Assembly: GCA_016839635.1 (NCBI GenBank)
Contig: JAEOTV010000262.1
Span: 1 to 42,115 of the forward strand
Reading direction: 5' to 3'
From: Promethearchaeota archaeon
GTDB taxonomy: Archaea > Asgardarchaeota > Lokiarchaeia > Sigynarchaeales > SOKP01
Length of the DNA: 42,115 nucleotides
The position numbers and the translations under genes are program-made. Numbering within the stretch: the first letter of the stretch is position 1; each line of letters opens with the position of its first letter. Of the stretch, positions 26,101 through 34,011 are shown one piece after another. The notes below the pieces were generated by a model. It saw only the letters and a list, made by a program, of their open reading frames with translations. It was not told the DNA's origin and ran no database searches.

Positions 26101-27135
26101 GAGAGGATAATTTCTTTTAGCAATATCAATCAATCTCCGTGAAGAGCAAATAACAATATCTAGATATTTGATTAAATTTCTCACATCTGAATTTGCGAGA
26201 TGAAAATCATCAATAAGCAAATAGATTTCTCTTTTTTCAATTAATTCAGTAATTTTTCTGATCTTTATTTCTTTAACTTCTTGTTTAAGCTCATCGGCAT
26301 CAGGAATATATCTTGATAAGGCATCAATCACATCATCTAATGTTATTTCATTTCCCCAAACTCTATGATAAACGTCCCGACATTTTTTTTTAAAAATTCT
26401 ATATCCTGAACCTGTCGTGTAAAATTGTCGAGGACCTAAAGCAATTATTTCTCTTCCTCTTAATTTCTGCAATAATAATATCACTTGAATTAGAGATGTT
26501 TTTCCAATACCCCCAACACCATAAACTTCAATACTTTCATCTAAACTGCTCATTAATTCTGCAATTGATGATCTTCTATCATAAAAATCTTCCAGTTTTA
26601 ACTGACCTTTTGAGTACCATTCAATAATATTATTTACTAAATGATCAGTAATTGTATTTACAATTCCAGAATCTTCAGTATTTTGTATTTCAAAATAATT
26701 CTCTTTACCTACCTCTTCAAGAAATTTTTGTACTTTTTCTTCAATACTACCTTTATTTGGAATTAGAGAAGCTGTTGTATCTTTAAATTGCTTAGGAATA
26801 AAGTAAGTTTGATGAAGTATTCCTTCTGCCTCAGTCACTTTATATTCGCAGTGAGTATAGGATATAGGGTCATTTTTGGTCCTCATTGGACAATTTTCTA
26901 CCGTACAATCTTCTATAATACACTCGTTTAATAAAGTACCATAAAAGGGTGTTATAAGAAAAATAACTACATCACTCTTCCTAATCTCTCTTATACTCAC
27001 ATCTTGTGAATATGTACCATCCGGAATGAAATTTTCCATCCCAACTCCTTCGATACTTTCATTTAAAGCATCAATTATCCGTTTCCTAAAATATTTCAGA
27101 TCTTTTGACGTGGAACTTAAAAAAACTCTAAGCAT
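23137..27135 (-). CDS. DUF4062-STAND NTPase-TPR signalling protein
   Basis: 1332 residues. Residues 1-115 are a DUF4062 domain (LRVFLSSTSKDLKYFRKRI; SDVVIFLITPFYGTLL; SYTHCEYKVTEAEG) with a Cys cluster C72, C77, C82 and C96. About 180-450 form a STAND/NB-ARC-type NTPase: Walker A GVGGIGKTS (206-214), Walker B IYLLIDDFH (304-312) and sensor-like ICSSRR. A winged-helix/arm region follows to about 570. The rest is at least 15 long TPR units with the pattern A..Y..AL.I...L....P. Proteins of this build are ligand-triggered switches; many bacterial ones are antiphage. The TPRs are the likely sensor, DUF4062 the effector or adaptor. It has its own TATA-like box (27261-27270). Confidence 0.88.
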   Translation of the reverse strand: MLRVFLSSTSKDLKYFRKRIIDALNESIEGVGMENFIPDGTYSQDVSIREIRKSDVVIFLITPFYGTLLNECIIEDCTVENCPMRTKNDPISYTHCEYKVTEAEGILHQTYFIPKQFKDTTASLIPNKGSIEEKVQKFLEEVGKENYFEIQNTEDSGIVNTITDHLVNNIIEWYSKGQLKLEDFYDRRSSIAELMSSLDESIEVYGVGGIGKTSLIQVILLLQKLRGREIIALGPRQFYTTGSGYRIFKKKCRDVYHRVWGNEITLDDVIDALSRYIPDADELKQEVKEIKIRKITELIEKREIYLLIDDFHLANSDVRNLIKYLDIVICSSRRLIDIAKRNYPLKGLDLVDRIDYIEMLCDRFHKSISDSNKKKISKITEGHPISMELIVRNYDHINVDKMENFDPNIILNVDSEKTEEYLNRIVIEILSEEEYELLKNLSILNSDIGNNINKRVLQALYVDINFESNFKKLINAGFLKKKDVQEGAYEFIYDHIKESIGLDIDTFNHQLAVNYYNKKNEIYGDNLEDFTELIYHDSFLDTTEDLVLNFLSIENPDLLKRYSLNKLVTLGNKLKDLYEGQLKAKIYYQLGIFYYTLRRFPKAELNYNEALKIYHNLEELNPNLYQDHIAEIHNKLGTLYMKLRRWDQAEDFHNLALNARLKLVEKQPHMFLPHLAWTYGNLGLLYRAKKSYKMSEDSFIKALEIREELALTNRNDYLADLAWTWGNLGLLYEEIRKKKKAQKKFVKALEIREELAERDPETYLSDLAWIQNRLGVIYKKQQRYELAKEMHLKALEIYDNLSNQNPNQFLYYKAWTWDQLALLHINMKDPDESERFFKESLKIKKKLSKSNPIKYNPSILWSYRKIGTFYSKLRKWREAQESFLKALSIAQTLANYYPDLFEGNVADIQYRMGNFYRGLNLPIKAENAYKEALKINLKLSKMNPELNLFYVETNYKDLAKIYLELNKLKDAELCFLTAKKVRKRLAFRYPEIFLHYVEISTDQLGKLYEKINRYDKAIRAKLLDKKIYQRMAEINPKTFLPRLAKVKKELGTIYFKIEKYDEAKEALLESKKDYEELAEKNPGYHLKTLARIHSNLSQIYYKLSLKSEALNSNYKAIEIFKKAQPYKNFSMDLAGLHYERAMIQSDCKRFKSTKRNFAVALMYILEIEEEYPGTQLTYINDIFNDIMHFYQNFDDLEMVQLTPMIPQELIGRLSLSHSYIYREELMKIENYVGKSFEDLEIYDKAEKMYLKALNNNDKLINTKSEIHLKFKAIIKSNLGYLYRKIGRIHLSKTIFTEVLELNKELEKEDPKKFGKFVRQTEEILQELSREEF

Positions 27136-27166
27136 AATATTGATTCAGCAATAATTTTATAATGAA

Positions 27167-27185
27167 AGAGATAATAATAATCTCT
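27167..27185. repeat. 19-bp palindrome in the leader of the STAND gene
   Basis: Arms AGAGAT and ATCTCT separated by seven A/T bases, 32 bp before the start codon. It could be an operator or a weak hairpin; A/T richness makes chance possible. Confidence 0.3.
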
Positions 27186-27260
27186 CAAGTGAAAAATATA
27201 ATTCTTTGATTTCTAAATTATTTTACAAAATTGAATATATATTTAATTTAGATTGTTTTC

Positions 27261-27270
27261 TATTTATACC
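27261..27270 (-). promoter_or_regulatory. TATA-like box of the STAND gene
   Basis: The minus strand reads GGTATAAATA about 130 bp before the start codon, and AATATATATTC follows closer in. Either may serve as TATA box, suggesting the STAND-RelA genes can be transcribed apart from the TIR-like gene. Confidence 0.4.
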
Positions 27271-27332
27271 TTTTAATCAAAAAAACTTGAAATTGAACTT
27301 ATTCTATTATTAGATCAAATTTTATTAATAGA

Positions 27333-28214
27333 CTATTTTTTTGTGTATTTCACTATTGCTATATAATCAATCCAGAGTTTTAATTCAAGTTGTACTTGAT
27401 TATATAATCTAAATTCCATTGGCACTAATTTTGTACATTCAAATTTAACACCAAAAAATTGAAATTCATTAGGTTTATGAAAGTTAACTCCACGCAATAT
27501 ACGCGAGGAATAGGCGCCACCGCTCACATCAAGAAGTAATATAGGTGTAATTGAGGAATTATCATCTATCTTCATTTTAAAGTACGCGATATATGTATCT
27601 AATTCATCTAATTTATCATAAGGCCCATAAATTATATGGCCTTTATATTCAATCAGATTTGCAAACCATACTATCCCATGTAAACTATTTTCATCTTGTT
27701 CTTCCCATCCAAATCGATGATGTAGCTCTTCTGCTTGATAGATTCTTATTTTCTCTTTTAAAATCCTCTCTTCTGAAATATCGTCAAATTCATATTTAGA
27801 AATTTCCTTTAATGCTAAAAATTCTTTAACTTCTATTTGAGTAATCTTATTTTTAATTTGTTCAGTTAAATCGTCATAGTTTCCATACTCTATTCTGTCT
27901 ATTCCTTGTAAATCAGCAGGAATAGGGCTTCCTTTTTTAATAATAATATAGAGCCTTTTTCTTGCTCCTCGTGCAATACCTAATTCTAAAAAAACATTTA
28001 AATTGCTTGTAGAAAGTTCATAGATCCCAAAATTAGTCCCAATTATCATTTCTTCAATCTTTTTTAAGATATGTTGCCCATTTGCTCTTATTTCTAAATC
28101 AGCATAATATCCATTTAATTGAGTTCCTTCAAATGCAGTTCTAATCGCTTTAACTAATTTTTCTTTATCTTTCATATTGAAATCATACGCTACGAAATAA
28201 TGATAATTTTTCAT
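27333..28214 (-). CDS. TIR-like/nucleoside deoxyribosyltransferase-like domain with beta-sandwich tail
   Basis: 293 residues from ATG 28214, preceded by GGATGAT four bases upstream; ATG 28223 is an alternative. About 1-130 form a flavodoxin-like TIR/NDT-type fold: YHYFVAYDFN, then NGQHILKKIEEMIIGTNFGI and NVFLELGIARGARKRLYIII, in which ELGIA holds the Glu that is catalytic in TIR NADases. About 150-293 resemble a carbohydrate-binding jelly roll: HHRFGWEE, HIIYGPYDKL, DTYIAYFKMKI, LLLDVSGG, PMEFRLYNQVQLELKLWIDY. This tail may recognise a glycan or surface polymer (inference). It is first in the minus-strand cluster and divergent from the LRR-TIR gene. Confidence 0.65.
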   Translation of the reverse strand: MKNYHYFVAYDFNMKDKEKLVKAIRTAFEGTQLNGYYADLEIRANGQHILKKIEEMIIGTNFGIYELSTSNLNVFLELGIARGARKRLYIIIKKGSPIPADLQGIDRIEYGNYDDLTEQIKNKITQIEVKEFLALKEISKYEFDDISEERILKEKIRIYQAEELHHRFGWEEQDENSLHGIVWFANLIEYKGHIIYGPYDKLDELDTYIAYFKMKIDDNSSITPILLLDVSGGAYSSRILRGVNFHKPNEFQFFGVKFECTKLVPMEFRLYNQVQLELKLWIDYIAIVKYTKK

Positions 28215-28387
28215 TGGGATCATCCTTGCTGGAATTGTTAATAATGATTATAAATATACATTGATGGTTTCTAATTATGATTATGATGATATTTTTAATA
28301 AGGATTTTCTGTTTTAGGAATACTCACAAAAGTATATTAAGATTTTTATCTCATTCTTAAACATTAAAATGAAATCGAAATAGAAAA
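28215..28387. promoter_or_regulatory. Divergent promoter region of the TIR-like and LRR-TIR genes
   Basis: Minus-strand TATA-like TATATTTATAATC near 28246-28258, and plus-strand AGTATATTAAG near 28330-28341, about 50 bp before the GTG at 28388. The shared 173-bp spacer would allow joint control of both transcripts. Confidence 0.4.
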
Positions 28388-31228
28388 GTGAGTAAAATCG
28401 AAAACCAATTTGTAACTGTTCATGGCAAGAAAATCTATATCGATGAGGAAGGATATCTTGATTTGACAAGGCTAAGAATTAATGATATGGAGGATATTAT
28501 CGGACTTGAAAATATCGAGGGTTTAATAAGCTTAGCATTAGGTAATTTCAACGAAAATGATAAGAATGCTGAAGAATATCGAGAAAATTATAATAATATC
28601 AAGGAGTTCAGAATTTTTAATTCATTTAAATCTTTAAGATATTTGGATTTAAGCTATAATTTTGACCTTGAAAAATTACCAGAAAACATACATGAATTAG
28701 AATTACTTGAAGAACTATTTCTTTCGGGCAAGAATTTAATAGAATTGCCTGAAAGTATAGTTAATTTATCTAATCTCAACAAGCTAGCTATATTTGAATG
28801 TAATAAATTAGAATCTTTGCCTGAAGATTTAGGGAATTTAAAGTTTTTGGAGGTGCTTGGAATAAAAAGATGCGAATCTTTAAATGCGCTTCCTGAAAGT
28901 GTGGGAAATTTGAAAAACCTCAATAGGCTTATAATAGAACAGTGCAAAGATTTAAAGACTCTACCAGAAAATTTAAGTAAATTACAATCTCTGGAAACGC
29001 TACAATTGATTGATTGTCAATCCTTAGATGCACTTCCTAAATCTTTAGGTAATTTAAATTTTCTTGAATATTTAGAGATCAAACGGTTACCTTTATTGAT
29101 TAATCTTAAAAATAGTTTTAATGGTTTAAATAGGCTCAAATATCTAAAGATTAGTAGTTGTAATTCACTAAAATGCTTACCCGAAAATGTTGGTAGTTTG
29201 AGATCTCTCGAAGAGTTAGTGATTAAGAAATGTGATTCTATAAATTCTCTTCCTGAAAGTATAGGTAATTTAAAAAATCTTAAAAAGCTCAGGCTAAAAG
29301 ATCTTATTAGACTAAATTCATTACCAGAAAGTATTGGAGAATTAGAATTTCTTGAAAACTTAAAAATTACTAAATGTTCTTCAATGCATCTTCCCGAAAG
29401 TATAGGTAATTTAAAAAATCTTAAAAAACTCAAATTGGAAGAATTCAATTATATTAGGACATTACCCAATAGTCTAGGAAATTTAAAAGAACTTAAAATT
29501 CTCAAGTTTTATATATGTCGATCACTTGAAAATTTACCAGAAAGTATTACTGGTCTACAATATCTAGAATTTTTATCTATTGATACTTGCCAGTCTTTTA
29601 TTTTTCTTCCTGAGTCTTTAGGCAATTTAAAATCACTTAAAAATCTAAAATTGGAATCATTACCTGGATTGAAGAGGATACCAGAGAGTATTGGAAATTT
29701 AAAGCAGCTTGAGGAGATTTTTTTATATGATTGCGAGTTTCTTGAAGATTTACCTAAAAGTATTGGAAATTTAAGTACCCTTAAAAATCTGTTTATTCAT
29801 GTCCCTAATAATATTAATTCTCTAAATATTAACATAGAGAATTTGAATTCTCTTGAAGAATTGGTAATAGTAGGAGAATTTCTTACCGAATTACCTATAG
29901 GTTTTGACAAATTATCATCATTAAAAAAGTTGCAAATCAATTGTAGAAATATATTCCAATTCCCAGAAAATATTGGTAATCTAATTACTTTAGAAAGTCT
30001 AGAGTTAAATATGTGCCATATAAAATCATTACCAGAGAGTATTGGAAATTTACTCTCTTTAGAAAATTTAGTTTTGTATGAGTGCTCTATTACTTCATTA
30101 CCAGAAAGTATAGGAAAATTAACCTCTCTAACGACATTAATTGTAGATGATTGCGTAGATCTAGTGTTTCTACCTGAAACTTTATGTAATTTAAAAGAAC
30201 TTAAAACTCTAATTATATCCGATACGCCAAAATTAAATGCACTGCCAGTATGCATAGGCAATTTAGAAAAACTTGAGGAGCTTGATTTGAATAATTGTAT
30301 TTCACTCAAATCTCTACCTGAAAGCATTGGACAATTAAAATCTCTTAAGAACTTAAATGCAGATTTTTGTAAACAAATTAATATATTACCAAAGAGTTTT
30401 CCTAATTTATCATCACTAGAGGAATTAACCCTAAGTGGTTGCTCTTTCACAAAAATTCCTATTGAAATTTATTATTTAGAAAATCTTGAACATTTATACA
30501 TTTCAGATAATCCTTTTTCAACTCATGAAATCCAGATTGCCGCCAGTTCTATACCAATTATTAAGCTTTATCTAAAAGGCAAAATAGCAATTAACATTTT
30601 CATTAGTCATGCCATCATTGATTTTGAACCATATAGAATTAAAGAACTGGTTGAATTTTTAGAGGAAAAAGATGAAGTATTCCGAGTTTATTTCTGTGAA
30701 GAAGATCTAGCAGGAAATATAGATTGGTTTATGAAAGAGGTTATCCCCTCTTGCAATCTCGTAATATTCCTCGGAACCAATAAATCTGTTCTTAATTCCA
30801 TCGAATGCCTATATGAATTAGAAATTGCGAGAAAACATCATATACCAATAATTCCGATAAAGGGAACTGATGTTGAATGGAAAGACATGAAAAATATTGA
30901 TCTAAATCGAGAGCTTGGATTGCCATATAATATGAAAAATTTTGATGATTTTACTCAAGAATTATATGAAATAATATGTAGATATAAAAAGAGTAAGGAT
31001 CTATTAGATCTTGATTTAGAACGTTTAAATCGAAGTATGGAAGAAAGTAAAAACATTGTCAATCAATATTTAAATTCTATGCATTTTAGAAATACTAGTT
31101 CAGAATTTATTGATGAAATTGAAGATTTAAAACTAAAACTAAAATCTGGTGTAATCAACATTGAAGATTTCATGATTAAATTAACTGAATTTATCAAAGA
31201 TGAAAGAAACCAATACCCTAATAGATAA
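28388..31228 (+). CDS. Leucine-rich-repeat protein with C-terminal TIR domain
   Basis: 946 residues. After a short N-terminal region, residues about 45-715 hold roughly 28 LRRs of 23-24 residues with the consensus LPESIGNLxxLxxLxLxxC, the short type also seen in plant TIR-NLR proteins and shoc2-like proteins. About 731-850 are a TIR domain: INIFISHAIIDFEPYR, VYFCEEDLAG, SCNLVIFLGTNKSVLNS and ECLYELEIARKHHIPIIPI, with Glu810 at the NADase catalytic position. About 860-946 are helical. No NTPase lies between LRR and TIR. Start is GTG 28388; an in-frame TGA at 28370 limits any extension. It is likely a sensor-effector immune protein (inference). Confidence 0.9.
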   Translation: MSKIENQFVTVHGKKIYIDEEGYLDLTRLRINDMEDIIGLENIEGLISLALGNFNENDKNAEEYRENYNNIKEFRIFNSFKSLRYLDLSYNFDLEKLPENIHELELLEELFLSGKNLIELPESIVNLSNLNKLAIFECNKLESLPEDLGNLKFLEVLGIKRCESLNALPESVGNLKNLNRLIIEQCKDLKTLPENLSKLQSLETLQLIDCQSLDALPKSLGNLNFLEYLEIKRLPLLINLKNSFNGLNRLKYLKISSCNSLKCLPENVGSLRSLEELVIKKCDSINSLPESIGNLKNLKKLRLKDLIRLNSLPESIGELEFLENLKITKCSSMHLPESIGNLKNLKKLKLEEFNYIRTLPNSLGNLKELKILKFYICRSLENLPESITGLQYLEFLSIDTCQSFIFLPESLGNLKSLKNLKLESLPGLKRIPESIGNLKQLEEIFLYDCEFLEDLPKSIGNLSTLKNLFIHVPNNINSLNINIENLNSLEELVIVGEFLTELPIGFDKLSSLKKLQINCRNIFQFPENIGNLITLESLELNMCHIKSLPESIGNLLSLENLVLYECSITSLPESIGKLTSLTTLIVDDCVDLVFLPETLCNLKELKTLIISDTPKLNALPVCIGNLEKLEELDLNNCISLKSLPESIGQLKSLKNLNADFCKQINILPKSFPNLSSLEELTLSGCSFTKIPIEIYYLENLEHLYISDNPFSTHEIQIAASSIPIIKLYLKGKIAINIFISHAIIDFEPYRIKELVEFLEEKDEVFRVYFCEEDLAGNIDWFMKEVIPSCNLVIFLGTNKSVLNSIECLYELEIARKHHIPIIPIKGTDVEWKDMKNIDLNRELGLPYNMKNFDDFTQELYEIICRYKKSKDLLDLDLERLNRSMEESKNIVNQYLNSMHFRNTSSEFIDEIEDLKLKLKSGVINIEDFMIKLTEFIKDERNQYPNR

Positions 31229-31301
31229 AATAAAAGTAAAAAAAAACATTATTTCATTCTTTGATTTTTTTATCTATATCTATGACGTAAAGTACTTGGA
31301 T

Positions 31302-31496
31302 TTACTGTTCTTCAGCAAAAGCTATTTGCCATCCAATTCCATTTGAATCTTCAAACATAAGGAACCACATTCCCCAAGATCTTTTCTCCAATGGCATGAT
31401 TATATTAAACTTCATTTTCTGAACTTTTTCATTGATCTTATCTAATTCTTTTTTAGATTCAAGATTCATCAATATTTGTATGTTCCCCGATGGAAT
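31302..31496 (-). pseudogene. C-terminal remnant of a VOC/glyoxalase (PhnB-like) gene
   Basis: The minus strand reads IPSGNIQILMNLESKKELDK, then KMKFNIIMPLEKRSWGMWFL and EDSNGIGWQIAFAEEQ with a stop. This is the last half of a PhnB-like glyoxalase-fold protein (MPLxxxxWGxxFxMxxDxxGIxWxI). A stop codon lies directly upstream in frame and no N-terminal half is found. It occupies most of the 316-bp spacer 31229-31544. Confidence 0.7.
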
Positions 31497-31544
31497 TTAA
31501 TAAAAAATTGAAATTAAATTCATATTTATAATATTCTAAGTAAA

Positions 31545-32006
31545 TTAACCATCAATAGGGAATTTTGTTCCATATTTCTCAACCAAATTTTTGAAAGTAT
31601 CTAATTCCGCCAATGCTTGCTTACTGATTTTACCTCGCATTAATTTCAGAATAAGTCTTGCGAAAGATGATTTACTTGTACCATCCCACACCATTGAAAT
31701 TTGAGTGCCGTTTGAAACAGGTTCAAAAGTCGTTTCTACCTTAATATCCATTCCTTGCCCAGAGACTTGGGATCCAATTCTCTTTCCTTCCTCATAAGAA
31801 AGCAATTTATCTTCCAATATATAGGACTTTCCTTTCTCTACGTAGTGTAAGTGAGCGACAGCTCCTATTTCTCCAAATTTCCCCTTAACTGTTTCTACTT
31901 TTTCTAAAAAACGTGTCCAGTTAAGCATATTCTGTGGATCTATAAATGCTTTCCATACTATATCTGGAGGTTGGTTAATAATTGTTTCTATTTCAAATTT
32001 TGGCAT
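31545..32006 (-). CDS. SRPBCC/START-like lipid-binding-fold protein
   Basis: 153 residues. The N-terminus FEIETIINQPPDIVWKAFID and the end LILKLMRGKISKQALAELDTFKNLVE are typical of SRPBCC proteins (polyketide cyclase/dehydrase type), with a central run of beta strands. Its ligand is unknown. It lies 54 bp after the start region of the homocysteine methyltransferase gene unit on the same strand, but its promoter seems to be its own. Confidence 0.8.
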   Translation of the reverse strand: MPKFEIETIINQPPDIVWKAFIDPQNMLNWTRFLEKVETVKGKFGEIGAVAHLHYVEKGKSYILEDKLLSYEEGKRIGSQVSGQGMDIKVETTFEPVSNGTQISMVWDGTSKSSFARLILKLMRGKISKQALAELDTFKNLVEKYGTKFPIDG

Positions 32007-32060
32007 TATTTAATCTTTTGAATTTAATTTGATTTATAATAATTAGGAGTAAGTTAGATT

Positions 32061-33008
32061 CTATTCTCTAATAATTTTTTTATAATTTTTTGCTATACTC
32101 TCAAGGTGCCGATGATCTGTACCACAACACCCTCCAAGGATCTGGATTTCTGAGTTTAAGTATAAGTCAATCATTTTTTTGCCCCATGTCTTTGGACTTT
32201 CAGAATCTGCCTTAGTAAGTTGCTCTAATTCTCCAGGATTCTTGGATGATCCATTCGCTTGCAATCCTTTAAGCCGAGTTTTAACTAATCCTGTATTATT
32301 TGGCTCAACATTTAACGCCTGTTTACAAGTAGTTGGATGTATGCAATTTAACATATAAAAAGCAGGTTTTGGTGAGACTGAATTATCAATAGTTGATATC
32401 GCTTCATAAAGAGTTGTCCCGTCCAGTATAGTCCCATCTGGATGAATAACAAAACTTAACATGTATTCTAAATTTGATTCTGCCATCGCTTTAGCTATAC
32501 CATGTGCTTCTGAAAATGCAGGGAGAGTACTCGCTAGAAAAAAATCAACTCCTGCATTACTTAGCTCTTTTACTTGAATCTTATGAAATTCGTATGCTTC
32601 TTCGCTTTTCAATGCCTTATTAGGATTATAAGCATCTCCTTTACATCCCATTAATCCACCTATTAAAATTTTCACATCTTTATGTCTGTAATGCCTTCTT
32701 ATGTGGTTTAAAAAGTTGACACCGTCGGCATTTACGTTTCTATCATTATATCCTGCTAATTTAATACGTTCTGGATTTGTACGCCAAGTGGGTGTTAAAT
32801 TGAGCATTGGAAGCTCATATCTATTTGCTACAGAAATATATTGACTGAAAATTTTTTCAAGAATAATCCTGCCTTCAGCATCATACACCATAGCAGCATT
32901 CTGAATGTATGGATTTAATTCATACTTGAATTCGTGTTCTATCCTTTCGATTACAGGGCCTTCAGCTAATACTAATGAATTTTCTGAAAGAAGTTCTTTT
33001 AACCCCAT
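32061..33008 (-). CDS. Homocysteine S-methyltransferase family protein
   Basis: 315 residues, the usual length for the stand-alone family. The zinc ligands are the Cys of MLNCIHPTT and the Cys pair of GGCCGTDHRHL near the C-terminus. Other conserved parts are NAAMVYDAEGRIILEKI and KILIGGLMGCKGDAY. It transfers a methyl group from a donor such as S-methylmethionine to homocysteine or a related thiol; the donor cannot be told. There is no cobalamin domain. Confidence 0.85.
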   Translation of the reverse strand: MGLKELLSENSLVLAEGPVIERIEHEFKYELNPYIQNAAMVYDAEGRIILEKIFSQYISVANRYELPMLNLTPTWRTNPERIKLAGYNDRNVNADGVNFLNHIRRHYRHKDVKILIGGLMGCKGDAYNPNKALKSEEAYEFHKIQVKELSNAGVDFFLASTLPAFSEAHGIAKAMAESNLEYMLSFVIHPDGTILDGTTLYEAISTIDNSVSPKPAFYMLNCIHPTTCKQALNVEPNNTGLVKTRLKGLQANGSSKNPGELEQLTKADSESPKTWGKKMIDLYLNSEIQILGGCCGTDHRHLESIAKNYKKIIRE

Positions 33009-33116
33009 CGAGTACTAGCAAATCTATTGATTAATTATATATAAGTTTTTCAAAATTATTCATTTTTTTTTAATTGGGATTAACATTACTGAAATTAAAA
33101 GATCATAATTTGCAGT

Positions 33117-33797
33117 TTATAGCTTAATAAATTTCTGGACGAACTTTTTCTTTTCTTGTACCTTTTCTTTAAGGCTTCGGCCAGAAAGGATTAAAGCTAT
33201 TCCGATCTCGTTTTTGAGTAAGAAATTTTTTGATAAACTGCTTTGAATCACTGAAAAAATAAATCCATATATAAAACCAGCAATCCAGAGAAGAATTACT
33301 AAGATGTTTACATCAAGACTGAAAGAGGTTTTGATAGAAATGCTAAGGTAGCGGTATAATATTCCCCAGATTATTAAAAATATTAATTCGACAATAATAC
33401 CCACTTTAAGCATTAAGGAGAAAATTTTTGCAATCTTCTTATCAGATAAATGGTGTTTCATAATTTTTACGTCATGAATTGTAAAAATGGACCGCTTACT
33501 AAGAGTAGTTCCACTCCGAAATGCTAAAAAAACAATCAGAGCCCCCAAAGAAAAGAGTTCATCTAAAAAAAATACAAAACTAGCTCCCACAGCGATCCAG
33601 ATGGTTAAATTAATAATTTTGAATTTATTATAATGAGAGTCTTTAAATTTTTCTTCTTCACCTAAGATTTTTTGGAGAAATTTTGAGACTCTCTTCTGGA
33701 ATATTAAACCAAATGAGATAAATAAATTTATAAGAATGAATGGTACTAAAATTAGATAAGCAACGATTACTTCAAATGTTATTGTCATACTAATCAT
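33117..33797 (-). CDS. Integral membrane protein of unknown function
   Basis: 226 residues with about five hydrophobic helices: TFEVIVAYLILVPFILINLF, TIWIAVGASFVFFLDELF with SLGALIVFLAF, KVGIIVELIFLIIWGILY and ILVILLWIAGFIYGFIFSVI. The C-terminal tail is basic (SLKEKVQEKKKFVQKF). No family is recognised. It is a single gene between the methyltransferase and nuclease genes. Confidence 0.65.
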   Translation of the reverse strand: MISMTITFEVIVAYLILVPFILINLFISFGLIFQKRVSKFLQKILGEEEKFKDSHYNKFKIINLTIWIAVGASFVFFLDELFSLGALIVFLAFRSGTTLSKRSIFTIHDVKIMKHHLSDKKIAKIFSLMLKVGIIVELIFLIIWGILYRYLSISIKTSFSLDVNILVILLWIAGFIYGFIFSVIQSSLSKNFLLKNEIGIALILSGRSLKEKVQEKKKFVQKFIKL

Positions 33798-34011
33798 TCA
33801 TTTTCGGTTATATTTCTTACTAATTGCATAATATAAAATAAATAAAAAATTAAAAAATTCTAAATTTAAATCAAGCTTTAATTAGAATTTCAAATAAAAA
33901 GAATTATGGTATAATTTTTCCCATAATATAAATTGAAATATATGATTTCTAAAGCATTTTTACCTTTATCTCTAAATTTCTCATAAACTAAAGTGAGATA
34001 AGAATTAGATT

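Noticed and set aside
19737..28214. Possibility that the cluster is a prophage or integrated element.
   Set aside because: No integrase, transposase, tRNA target, terminal repeats or structural phage genes were seen in or beside it.
28654..30450. Long antisense frames of 97-217 codons opposite the LRR gene.
   Set aside because: They mirror the repetitive LRR codons (recurrent KLPILSG-type peptides) and are shadows of the real gene.
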